DNA from: Brachycybe producta
Lineage: Eukaryota; Arthropoda; Diplopoda; Playtdesmida; Andrognathidae
Length of the DNA: 64,000 nt
Assembly: GCA_036925085.1 (NCBI GenBank)
Contig: JAUPFP010000009.1
Location: 5,752,233-5,816,232 of the forward strand
Direction: 5' to 3'
Each line of letters opens with the position of its first letter. Position 1 is the stretch's first letter. The notes beneath the pieces are model-generated. The model made no database searches and was not told where the DNA came from. It worked only from the letters and a program-made list of their open reading frames with translations. This document shows, one piece after another, positions 1 to 11,200 of the stretch. The position numbers were made by a program, and so were the translations under genes.

Positions 1-299
1 TTTAAATGACGTTTCAAAAATAACTTGTACGTGAAAATAGAATGGAAACGAAAACCAAACACTCCATGTTATATGTCTATACCAGATATTGCATCATCCT
101 AATCTCAGTTTTTTTTTATATATACTTCTATGGAAAAAATGTATTAATGGGGATGCATGCGCTATCTATTGCCTATTTTCTTAAATGTATCCATGCATAT
201 AGCCTCTATATTCTATTTTCATGCTGATGTTTTTTTTTTAAGAAGAAGAAGCTTTTCTTGATCATTTGAAAAGGACCCAAATTTATGCAGTCTCATCTA

Positions 300-452
300 T
301 AAAAAGTTTATTTTGAAAGATATCTGCATGGAAATACTATTAGGTGGTTCAGAACCGTTCTAGTCTCTAAAACACTTTCAGTTTCTCTTTAACATCGGCT
401 GTTCTGAAACGCTGAATAACGCAGAGAGTTCCAAAATCAGCTGTTCATACAA
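300..452. mobile_element. Foldback family M, single arm
   Basis: Contains the family hallmarks: AAAGTTTATTTTGAAAGATAT, a variant of CTTCTAGTTTCTAAAACACT, and CAGCTGTTCATA near the end. See 8906-9245 for the full structure. Confidence 0.6.
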
Positions 453-469
453 CACCTTTTACGTGCATG

Positions 470-849
470 AGGATAGAATGCAGGTAACTGAGATGAGAAT
501 GCTAAGGTTTATGAGTGGGGGGTGACCAGAAGGGATAGGATCAGAAATGATTTTATTAGGGGTAGTGTAGGCGTAACAAATATAGTAGAAAAGATGCAGG
601 GAAATAGGCTGCGGTGGTTTGGGCATGTCCTCAGGAGCGGGGAAGATGGGCTGCTGAGGCAAGCAATGAACTTAGACCTGGGAACAAAACGGGGTAGAGG
701 AAGACCCAAGCAAACCTGGGACGTGGTAGTAAAACGGGGTATGGTGGCATGTGGGGTCACTGGGGGCTTGGTGCAAAATCGGAACGAGTGGAGAGTTAGA
801 ACCAGCAAGACCGACCCTGCTGCTTGTGGGATAAGGTACAGGAAATGAT
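470..849 (+). pseudogene. RTE-like LINE, 3' end of reverse-transcriptase ORF
   Basis: Translation gives TEMRMLRFMSG, then after one frameshift near 520 TRRDRIRNDFIRGS, NRLRWFGHVLR and RGRGRPKQTWD. This is the characteristic C-terminal end of RTE/BovB-type non-LTR polymerase ORFs. The ORF end is followed directly by TGATAATGATGATGAG, matching the short TGA-type repeats that end RTE elements. The copy is 5'-truncated and dead. It interrupts a foldback repeat whose arm is seen at 300-452. Confidence 0.8.
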
Positions 850-980
850 AATGATGATGAGTGATTCTTTTACTCTTCTACTTTCTAAAACACGTTTAAA
901 TTATTTTTTGTTTGTTTCTTGAAATTGAAAATTATTTTTTCAGCCATATTAAATAAAACATTTGTGTTTTATTTTTGCAG

Positions 981-1007
981 GAAGAAGACGAGAACTCGAT
1001 GTTATGA
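981..1007 (+). CDS. Possible terminal exon of an upstream gene (partial)
   Basis: A pyrimidine-rich tract ending in TTTTTGCAG (to 980) is followed by nine codons, EEDENSML then TGA, after which base composition is less AT-biased for about 300 bases, as a 3' UTR might be. It would be the acidic C-terminus of a protein encoded upstream of this window. Frame and phase are unsupported by any other exon, so it may be chance. Confidence 0.22.
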   Translation, partial: EEDENSML

Positions 1008-2713
1008 GAGTGTTTGGCCCTCTTCGAAGGTCTAACGAACTAAACTTGTAGGAAAATCTGTAACGTGAAACCTTCCTTTCTTCGTACTAGTTACGGATCG
1101 ACGGCTTTTTTAACGTTAAAAAGCCATAACCGTGCCAATGTGTTAAGCTTTGGGAAAGGTAAAAACTAGGATCGAGAGAGAGAGAGAGAGAGTTGAAGGA
1201 AATGGAGATGGTGAGAGATCTCATAAGTGAGAAACGCGGATCGTGAGTTTGGGTTTCTCTGTCGTGTTACTGGTGTTGCCGACAAGTTCGATTGTGTCCG
1301 GACTTGTTCGAAAGAGATCCTCGGACTTCTTTTTTTGTTTTTTTCGAAGTTTAGTTTTAAAGAGGGCAAAAAAAATTTAATTTGTAAAATAAGAGACAGA
1401 TGAAAAAGATTTTTTTCTTAAACGGGTAGAATAATTAATATCCTACTTCTGTGTATGTTATTAATATTTATGTACAGTTACCACCGTCCCTTTAAAAAAC
1501 GAAAACACACTGATGTTGCGTTTATATTCGGCATTTCGAGATAGATTCCTTTCGAGAAATGGCAACTATAAATGCGCCATTTACCATACGATATGTCTGC
1601 CGTGTTTGTTTAAACCGAGTGTCGCAGGTTAAACGTTTCATTTTGAAAAAAAACTACGTTACGAAAAGCAACTGTTTGAGGTTTATTTGAAACTAGAAGA
1701 GTAAACGAAAATGTGTTGAATAATTTTCACCAGGCTGTTGTTCAAAATTAACTTTTATAGCAGTTTAAAGGTTTTTTTTTCTCGTGATTATATTGTTGAA
1801 AATGAACTTTTGTCACAGTTTAGAGATAATTTTCGTGATATTGTTGAAAATGAACTTTTATCGCTGTTTAAAACTGATTTTGTTTTTACACCACCAGTTT
1901 TCTGTTGGTTAAAAATATAGAATTTTAAAATAAATTAAGATAACATCACGAAAATTATCTTTACAGCTTTGTTTATACTCTTCTAGTTTCAAATAAATGT
2001 TGAAATTCATTTAACCGTTTTAAATTAAAAGCGTTGGTATTGTTCGTATGCACCAAAAGTGAGTTTTCTAGTAAGTTAATAGTAAATTCGTAGTAAATAA
2101 TTTCATCATGAGATTGTTGAAAATTCTGGTTGTTTTTAACAACCATTTTTTTGTTTGTTTGTTCGAAATTGTGTTAGAAACTAGAAGAGTAATTAAAGTT
2201 AAAACGTAAAATGACAAGTGTTTTACTATTCTAGTTTACAAACACTTTAAATTTTTTTTTTAGAGTTACTTAAAAAAAAAGCTCGAATAGAGAAGCTCCT
2301 TTGATCAAAAAGCAAGAACATTTTTAGATTTTTTGTTAGAAACTTTTCTGAACATGTTTATGAATACTTTTTTTTTTGGAGTATTTGGCATTTTTTTTTT
2401 AGTTAAAATCTCAAATGCAATTTGTATTTTTTAAAATTTACATTGTAAGACGTTTAACCTGCAATCACTCTGTATAAACATTATATGTACTTAAGCATCT
2501 TAAGCACAGGTTTTTTTTTTTGTTCGTTTCAAAGAAACTTTTCGTCGATGTATGGAATAAACCGCGTATCCGTCGTTGTTTTTTTGTTTTTTTTTCTGTT
2601 TCATTGTATGGCATTCTTCACTCAAGTTTGCATTTGCAGTAAATACTCCTTTTTTGGCTCAGTGTCGTAAATATCGGTGCGTCGCAAGCAAAGGACCAGA
2701 CTTGACTTTACTC
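1008..2713. other. Non-coding, AT-rich; no gene seen
   Basis: Holds a short (GA)n run at 1173-1192, poly-T tracts and degraded family-M fragments (GAAACTAGAAGAGT near 1690 and 2180; CTTCTAGTTT near 1980). Small open frames have no recognisable content. Confidence 0.5.
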
Positions 2714-3063
2714 TTAAGGCCATACCAAGGATAGTAGATAAAAGGATGTCTCGACTTCGCCAGTGTCAGTTATTTTAGCTGGCGCCCTCTGGAAGACCGA
2801 AGAAGGTTCGGATTCTTATCGTACATACAATGCTTTAATAGTCCTTCTGGGCTGCTTGCAGAGTAATTATTCAAATTCAAAAATGGTAGAAGCCCAACTG
2901 TTTTCGAAGCAGCTTATGTAAAGAAATGGCCTGATCTGAACCTACTACTAGAGGGCGCTGCAAACGTCGGGAAGGAAAACTCTGGTTACATATAAGATTT
3001 CACCTTAAAAGAAGTGGAGTTGAAACATCGTTTTTTATCTACCAGCTTTGAAAGGGCATAACG
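2714..3063. mobile_element. Foldback element with GGCGCCCTCT motifs
   Basis: The left arm (about 2714-2760, with GTAGATAAAAGGATGTCTC) is matched in inverse by the right arm (about 3010-3063, with CATCGTTTTTTATCTAC). Inside, GGCGCCCTCTGG near 2782 mirrors CTAGAGGGCGCTG near 2950. It is less AT-rich than its surroundings. No transposase; no clear target duplication found. Confidence 0.5.
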
Positions 3064-3739
3064 ACCTAGGGCTCATGTTCGAGAAAGAATCTTCGGAATT
3101 CTCGGCTTCTTCGAGCGTGGTTTCCATATATAGAAAACAATTGTTTTATGTCATTAGTTGAACGTTGTTTTTTGTATATTGGAACCTTGTTCGAGGATAG
3201 AAGTTGAAGTTTAAAAGTTCCAAGATTTTGTAATAAATTCAAGACTCATTATTTCTCAGCTCGAAGTAAAGTATTTTAAGTCTCGCTCTTTGCTTGTGAA
3301 TAGAATGTTGGTGTAATTACGGTTTTTCTCGTGTATATATTTGTGTTTGTGTTAGTTTCTTTTGTGTTTTGTATTTTTCAGTACTTTGATGTTTCAAAAT
3401 TTACTTTTTCAACTTTAGATTTCTCGTTCGAACTGAACTTTTCAATATTTTATTTTCAGAATTTTGGATATGGTGCAAAAAGAACAAACTTTTTTTTTTT
3501 TGAAAATATTTTAAAAGATTTATTTGCAACTAGAAACGTAATCTGATTTGAAGTTATTTTCATTTATACAGTATGATATATCTTTTAAAATAAACTTTTT
3601 ATGGCAGTTTGAAGCTATTTTTTTGCATTTTTTGTGGTTTTTTTTTAAACTTTCATAAATAGTTTATTGTAAAAGATTTTATTGTAAATATTATTTTTGC
3701 ACCTGAATTTACTCTTCTAGTTTTTTTCATAACTTTCAA

Positions 3740-5230
3740 ACTGACATAAATTTGATAATGTTAATTTTTAAAGTAACTGTAACTTTGATAGGAAATTAAG
3801 TTACTTCTTTTAAGTAACTGTAATTATGAATAAGTCAGTTACTTTTTAAATTAACTTCGATTGTCATTTATAACTTCCATTTTTTGAAGGAACTTTGTAA
3901 CATTGATAGTAAAGTTGCTTCTTATAAGTACGAGCTCGAGCTTGTAACTGTTACTAAGAAGGAACAACTCAAGTTACTTTGATAGGAACTAAGTTACTTT
4001 TTGTGCAGGAATTTTGTAAATTTAATAGTACGAGCATATAACTAAAGTTGTTTTAAGTAACTTTGTTTTTAACAATAACTGTTATTATTTATAAAGTAAC
4101 TGACTTTTGATACTAATTTAACTTACTTTTTTGTCAAGGAAGTTAAATTAATATTAAAAAAAAAAAAAGATCGGTTTCAATGATTCGATCAGAAATTAAA
4201 GTTGTTAATAGTAGATTATGAAAAATCTTGTAGAAATTAAGTATTTGTGACCACTCAACTGTCCAGCACCAATTCTGTGATGGTTTTTGACTCTTTGTTT
4301 GCACTTTGACCCCCCTCCTTGTAAACTGAAAAGCAGTGCGTTCAATATTTGACTGTATTTTAGTCAAGACTTGTGTTTACACTACGAAGTTAATCGTCAT
4401 TAAGTGATGATGACCTTGTGTTTGTCAGTCCTTTACATCACTGCAGTTAATCGATCACCTCATTAAACGTGAAATTCACTTTGAAACTGAAGTTAACTTT
4501 TAACTATTTAACTAAATGCAGTTAACTTAATTGCAATTAACTATTTTCATGGAGTTAACTTGAGTTTTAGCAAATTAATGTATTCATTGTGTTTACACAC
4601 AGTTATTGAAAACCTCATAGAATCACTTTAAAAGTTTAAATGCAATTTAACTTTAAACTTTGCAGTTAACTGTTTGTAGAATCATGATTAAGTTAACACT
4701 GTTTAAAAGAATTTATCTTGCTTTTAACGTACTGTCAGTGGTTTAGTTTTACTCAGTCAACTTTTTTATCTTGATTTTTTTTAGTTAACTTTTCAAATGG
4801 TTAAGTTAACTGTTAAGCTTGTTACGTCAACTGTTCTGCTAGCTAAGTTAACTTTTTCTTGGTTATGTTAATTTTTAAATTTTTCTTTTTGGCCGAGTTA
4901 ACATTTTTATTAGTTAAGATAATTTTTTTTTGCTTAGTTAACTTTACTTTAAAAACTTGAAAGCAGCAGTTTTCCTTCGTTAACTTAATTGTAGTTAACT
5001 TGCGCCTCTTGTATTTGTTTTTAACTTTTCAGATGGTGAAGTTAATTTTCAAGTGGTTAATTTAACTTAAAATATATCAAAGTAAAGTAGCAGTTTTTCT
5101 TGATTAAATTAATTGAAGTTAACTTTCACCTTTTATATTTTTTTCTTAACTTTTCAGTTGGTTGGATTTAGTTCGTTAAGTTAATTTTTCAACCAGTTAA
5201 CTTCAAAGATAACTGTCTTCACTCTTTAGT
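3740..5230. repeat. Degenerate AAGTTACTTT / AGTTAACTTT array
   Basis: About 3740-4140 repeats AAGTAACT and its complement AGTTACTT. About 4430-5230 repeats the palindrome AGTTAACT every 15-40 bases, with poorly conserved spacers. No coding potential. Confidence 0.6.
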
Positions 5231-5599
5231 ACAGTGATGATAATGTGATTTGTCTAAAGTTTAATAGCAAATTAAGTATTATTTTACAAAACCAGAAATG
5301 TTTTGATGTGAAATTTGTATCCAAAATTTTAACAACAAAAATGTCACTGAATTTTCATGGAATCATTTCTCACCCATTTTATATTCGTAATCCTTTAATG
5401 TGTTGGGCCAGTAATTTGTTTAGAACTTTTAAGAATTCGATAAATCGAAAAAAGAAATACGTTTAGTAAGTAATGAAGAAAAAAATTGGATATGATAAAA
5501 TTTGGTTGTTAATTAGCAATTAACTAATTAGTAATTATAATTTTGTTAACAATGCATCAAAGGTACTCATTACATTGGAAACAGATTGTTCTTGTGTTC

Positions 5600-6150
5600 A
5601 ACAAAATATTCTACATTTTGACTGTGTAGAGCTAAAGCTAAAACTTTTGAGCTTCAGTTTAGCTCTTGTTACGTTTAGCTCTTCTTCAACTTAGCTCTTG
5701 TTTATTCTAGCACTTCTTCATTTTAGTTCTCATACAAGTTAGCTTCTCTTGAACTTAGCTCTTTTACAATTTAGATTTTTTTACAGATTAGTTTTTTTTA
5801 ACTTAGCGTTTTTACAGTTTAGCTTTTCTTCAAATAAAGTATATCTTTTACAGTTTAGCTCTTCTTCAGCTAAAGTTTACATTCGTTTAGCTCTGCTTTA
5901 AATTAGCTCTTGCTGAGTTTACGTCTTTACCTAAGATATTAATTAATTTAGCTCTTGTTAGGGTTTAATCTCAGCTAAATTTAGCTCTGCAATTAGCTCT
6001 AAATTTAACTTTTTTGCTTAGCTTTTATTAAGTTTAGCTCTTCTTTAAGTTAAGTATTATTGAATTTTATTTAATTATTTGTCTTTATCAACTCGTCTCT
6101 TATTCAATTTAGCTTTTCTTTTCAACAGTTTTAGTTTACTTTAGCTTTGA
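5600..6150 (+). repeat. Degenerate TTTAGCTC(T) array, TTTAGCT orientation
   Basis: TTTAGCTCTT or close variants recur about every 17-22 bases; only the 7-9 base core is kept. Related blocks occur near 46.6-47.6, 50.0-52.0, 53.5-53.8 and 62.7-63.9 kb. Confidence 0.65.
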
Positions 6151-6299
6151 TTCAGTCAAAATGTGGACATAATTCTAAATCACCCTGTAAAAATAGCTTA
6201 ATTTGCAACAAGAAATGAAAACTAATATATTGGTGCATATCTTCAATATTTATAATAATATATTCTAAATAGTTTTTTTCTGGCCAAAGAAAATTAAAA

Positions 6300-6348
6300 C
6301 AAAGAAAAATAGAGAGGGAGAGAGATTAAGAGAGAGAGAGAGAGAGAG
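6300..6348. repeat. (GA)n-rich microsatellite
   Basis: Runs of GAGAGA interrupted by T and A. The flanks (6150-6856) are plain AT-rich DNA in which I see no gene. Confidence 0.7.
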
Positions 6349-6856
6349 AGAAAAAAACCCTAAAACTTCATTTTTAAATAAAACTCATATTTATACCATT
6401 TTAACAGATTTCTATCTTTACCTAAATGTTTGCTAAATTATATTCTCTTTCTCTCATATTTACAATATTCTACTCTGTTTATTATGAGATCAGATTATGA
6501 GATTTAGGATTTTTTCAAAAAAAAAAATCCGACTTAATTCCCTATCTATAATGACCCTTTTAGAAAGAAAGAGAGAAAGGGACCTATAAGATTAAATAAA
6601 GAGGCCCTTTGACCTGACATTTGATCCTCATAAATTATAATATAAATGTTATAATTTGTTTCTTGTATATCTCTTGTCTTTTGATATTAGCCGAAATATA
6701 AAAATTGATTGTGATTTTATGTTTATAGTCAGTATAATAAAATTAAATTGTATATTGTGATGATTTATAAGAAAATTTCCAACATTATTATTATTATTAT
6801 TATTTTTTTCATTTTTTCAGCTGTTCTTATTTTTTTTGGACCTTTGTTGCTCTTGA

Positions 6857-7100
6857 CAGTGACGTCACTAGGGGGTGGGGCGGTGCGTACTTGTAAAATT
6901 GTTTAATAATTTTTGTATTTTAATATATTTGATGACAAAATAGAATGTCAATTTAGGGTCTAAATTTACCCATATTACTAAGGATTCTGTTTGGCCTGGT
7001 ACAAGGAGGACTCGGAAGCCTGAGGTCCATGGAGAAAGTCTGGAGGGGCTGACACCATGAGTTACTGCACTGTGTGACTCCAACACTAGTGACGCCACTG
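6857..7100. mobile_element. hAT-type MITE with perfect 8-bp target duplication
   Basis: Ends CAGTGACGTCACTAG and (inverse) CAGTGGCGTCACTAG, flanked on both sides by GCTCTTGA (6849-6856, 7101-7108). The 8-bp duplication and CAGTG end are typical of hAT. The 244-bp element has no transposase; a 76-codon frame on the minus strand within it is incidental. It sits at the tip of an older hairpin. Confidence 0.85.
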
Positions 7101-7351
7101 GCTCTTGAAGAGAGCAACAAAGGGACTATAGGTTACTGCAGATAAGAGGCGAAAAACGTTTGTGTGTATGGATGTCAAAAACATTCTGGGCGATATTTCT
7201 TCAGAACGCAATAAGATATTTTGATGCAGTTTTTTTGTATCGTGTTCATTTGCATACAAACGTGAACATATTAAAAAATCAAATCAATACATCACAAAGT
7301 TAATTAACTATGATTTATTTTCTATCAACATTTTTAAAATTTGTTCTTGAC

Positions 7352-7392
7352 GTGGTTCTGTTCCCGAGTTATATACTCGGGAACAGAACCAC
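7352..7392. repeat. Perfect hairpin, 18-bp arms, 5-base loop
   Basis: Arms GTGGTTCTGTTCCCGAGT (7352-7369) and its exact complement (7375-7392) around TATAT. Confidence 0.9.
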
Positions 7393-7401
7393 CTAACGCC
7401 T

Positions 7402-7540
7402 GCCCTAAATGTAACGTTGAACTATGCAATATAGCTGCACATGTCTACCACCCAGGTTCAAGACTTGTGGAAGTCATTCCATGCTCAATATACTTGTGAC
7501 GATAGACGTATGCAGTTAAACATTACGTCTAGAGCCGGCC
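7402..7540. mobile_element. Small foldback element (GTCTACC family)
   Basis: The left part GCCCTAAATGTAACGTT, then GCACATGTCTACC, is inverted at the right as GACGTATGCAGTTAAACATT and ACGTCTAGAGCCGGC. A related copy is at 42169-42365. Confidence 0.55.
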
Positions 7541-8249
7541 TAAAACAATGATTTAACTTCTAAATGAAATTAATGAGTAATTTTCCAATTTTTTTATTAA
7601 GAGGCTATCGGCATGGCCGCGTTTAAGAAAATATCCATTAGATGTCGCCAGCATCTCCATTAATACACATTTTCTATATAGATCTACATATAAAGAAAAC
7701 TGAGATTCGGATGATGCAATACCTAGTATGGCCGTTTCACACTTTGTGTGTTCGGTTTTCGTTTACATTGTTCTATTTCGTGCATAATTATTTTTTAAAC
7801 GTAATTTAAAGTGTAATAAGCACTAAAATATACCGTGAATCCACTGATACTTTTGCAAAACTTAGTTCCGGTTCTTTCCATTTTTAAAACAATTCTGAAA
7901 ATATAGCCTACTTGCTAATTTCTATAGCCGACAATTAAAATAACCACAATTATGTTTTCCTTTGTTTTATTTTTAATTTGCATATTATGCACACAAAAAA
8001 AACTAAAGCAGATGCTTGCTTCTCACGGAACAAAGTGCAAATAAGTTTGCGAACATAACCACATGTAGTTTTTATTTATTGCAATTGTAAATCTTTTATT
8101 TTGTTTGAATTTTCTAAACTTAATGATAAATTTTTTTCATTATTAGATTTTTTTATGATTTTGTTTTCCTCACATGAGATTTGTTTTTTGGCTTTCGAAG
8201 TTGAATGAATTGCTTTAGAGAGTAGAAAAAAAGCTAGTGTTTCCTAAAG
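7541..8249. other. Upstream flank of the DEG/ENaC gene; nothing firm
   Basis: A weak inverted pair (GCATGGCCGCGTTT near 7612, TAGTATGGCCGTTTC near 7725) suggests another decayed foldback. No TATA box in a convincing place; the 5' UTR could not be delimited. Confidence 0.4.
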
Positions 8250-11200
8250 ATGACCCTGTTCATGTTATCCGAAGACGTTCAAAAGGCCAACTCGACCACC
8301 ACGACCACGGACAACAGCTTGACCGTTTCCAAAGTGACCACCAAAGAGGAGGCCGAAGACGAGGAGGCGTCCACAGTTGACCTCATCATTCCAGGATTGA
8401 AACAAGTCTGCGATTCTCGATACAACATAATCGGAAAGGTTTTCTGGTTGCTCATCTTGTTGTCCTTCACGGGAGTCATGTTGATCCAAGTGGTGGATCG
8501 GATTCAGTATTTCATTTCGGAACCAGTTGCGGTCGACATTCGTTTTCTAAACAACCGTAGCCTCCTTCTTCCCGACGTTACGATTTGTCATAACGATTTC
8601 TGGAATCAAGATGCTTATGTTAAAGTTCAACATGAGATTGCAAATTTAACTGGACTTCCAATTGCGGCAGTGGACAAGAAAACCATTCTCATGCACATGA
8701 CGTACATGGAATTGTACTTACGGGTGGCTTTTAAGTTGGACACAATCGTCGTTTTTGTAAGTTGCGATCAATTTGCAAACAGCCATTTGCAAAATATGCA
8801 AATTAAAGATAAAAAAAATTGAGCAGAATTTTGATTTTTCTGCATTTCAGATTCATGAAATTGAAAGTGTTTTAGAAACTATATAGAAGAGTATTCAATC
8901 ACTTGAGGTGGTTTTAAAGTGAAAACGTCTCTCGAACTCTTCAATTCCTCTCTTTTTGAGCTGCAAAATGAAGAGAAACTTGAATGTATTTTAGAAACTA
9001 GAAGGGTATAGCGCGTTCATGTAAGTGCAATTTCATGTTGATATCTTTCAAAATAAGCTTTTTATGAGAGTTTATCAAAACTAACTTTAAACAGACGACA
9101 TTTTTTAAATTTATTTCTATAAAAAGTTTAATTTTGTACACTTAAGTGATTGAGTTACCCTTCTAGTTTCTAAGACACTTTCTAGTTTCTTTTAATTTTG
9201 GTCTTCTGAAAGACAGAATAATCGAGAGTCGACATAAACCATTCTAATGTAAATTATGTCTTTAATCTTTAAGTGCTCCATTGAACTTAAGGAATGTTCG
9301 ACTGTCGGAAAATGGCAACAATTGATTTCGGTGCTCGGGATTTGCCACACGCTGACATTTGGTAAGTGAACCAAAAGGTTAATTGTGTTTGATTTTTGCG
9401 ATTAAGTTGTACTTTTTTTGGGGGTGTGTGTGTGTGTGGGGGGGGGGGGGGGGTGGAGTAGACAGAAAAGCGAACATCACTGGATCATTATATGGGTTAA
9501 CTATGGTTCTACAAGCGCGTCCGAAGAAACAAGACTCTTGGAAGGTATAAATATGGCCATTAAAAATCAGATATAATTTTACTCAATCAATGGAATCATT
9601 GGGTTCCATTCTATATATTGTATAGGTGCTGATCCACGATTCACTCGATGTTCCGAAAGCTAATCTTTACACGCAAGGAGTTTCGATTATGGCCAACACG
9701 GCTGTTGACATCAGAATGGCACTCAAACAAGTTAGAAAATTTCATAGTTTGATTTTTTTTGGCTTTGTTTTTCAGGAAGTTAATTTCAATTGACTGCACA
9801 AGGACTTTGTTAAAAATTATCTAAATATATTTTTCCAGAAGTAACTGAAACTGCAATTATTTTTTGGAAGTAACTGCTGTTTTAATTTACTTTTTTTTTG
9901 TAGCTAAAATTGAATATACAGAAGTAACTGAAATGGTAGTTACTTTTTATAAGAAAATGCAGTTTCAATTACTTTTTTGGTAACTAATGTTAAAGTTACA
10001 AAAATAACTAAAGTTTGTCGAAGCTAAAGTTAAAGATGCAAAAGTTGCTGACAATAGTTGCTTTTTAGATGTAACTAGTTTGAAGTCACTATAAGCAGTT
10101 GAAGCTCCAGTTTGTTAAAAAAATATTAACCAAAGCTTCAGTTTATTTTACTGAAGTAGCTGTAATTCCAGTTACTTTTAGAAGTAACCATTTCTTAGAT
10201 TATTTTCCACAAGTGATTAAAAGCTGTAGTTAGTTGCTTTCCAAACTATTTGAACAGTAACTGAGATTTGAGTTAATTAGTGGTAGTAACTAGTTTGGAG
10301 TTTTATTTTCTACAAGTAACTAAAGCAGCAGTTACTTTGTAGACGTAACCGAGTATGCAGGTAGTTTCTCTTAGTAGGCCTAAGTAGTTTTAAAGTTATT
10401 TTCCAGAAGTAATCCAAGCTCCAGTTACTTTCCAGAAGTAATCCAAGCTCCAGTTACTTTCCAGAAGTAATTGCAGCTCCAGTTTCTTTCTAAATGTTAG
10501 TACTGTATATCAGCTTTAGTTACTTCTTTAAAAATACCTTGAGTATTTGTATTTTTCAGAAGTAACTGATAAATATATCAGTTACTTCTGAAAAATACAA
10601 ATACTCGTTTTTATTACTCAGATCTGAATTTTTATTCTACTTTTAGTTTAATCTTCAGTCAACACCATCAAAACCTTGCAGCGAATCTTACAACAACGAT
10701 GTCTGTTTTATAAACTGTCTGAGTAACGCAGTCGTGACTAGATTTCGATGCAGGTGCGAAACAATTGTTCAAAATCGTCTTTTATTCGGATTTAATTCTT
10801 TTTTCTTTTGTTTAATGTTGTGGCCCTTTGAACAGATTGCCTTTTATGGAAGATGTGGACGTTCCTTACTGCGCTCCACCTGATCTGGACTTGGCCATGA
10901 CACTCCTCGGAAACCTCATAAGTAACAAAGAGGAGGCCGTTGGCTGCGAATGTCTCTCGAACTGCAATGTCAACAAGTTCAGCTACAACGTCGATACGGT
11001 TTCGTATCCGATCAAGTCCAATTCGACTCCGGTTCAGTTTACGAGGCTTCGTATCTACTACGAGAATTTTCATCATCAGGTTGTTTCGGAAGATTTCTGT
11101 TATGGTATCGTACCGCTGTTATCTGATTTCGGTGGTAGTATTGGGCTTTTTCTTGGATTTTCTTTACTAACACTTGCCGAAATCGGTGAATCTCTTATTG

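Noticed and set aside
6868-7098. 76-codon minus-strand frame
   Set aside because: Falls exactly inside the hAT MITE at 6857-7100, using its terminal repeats as coding sequence.
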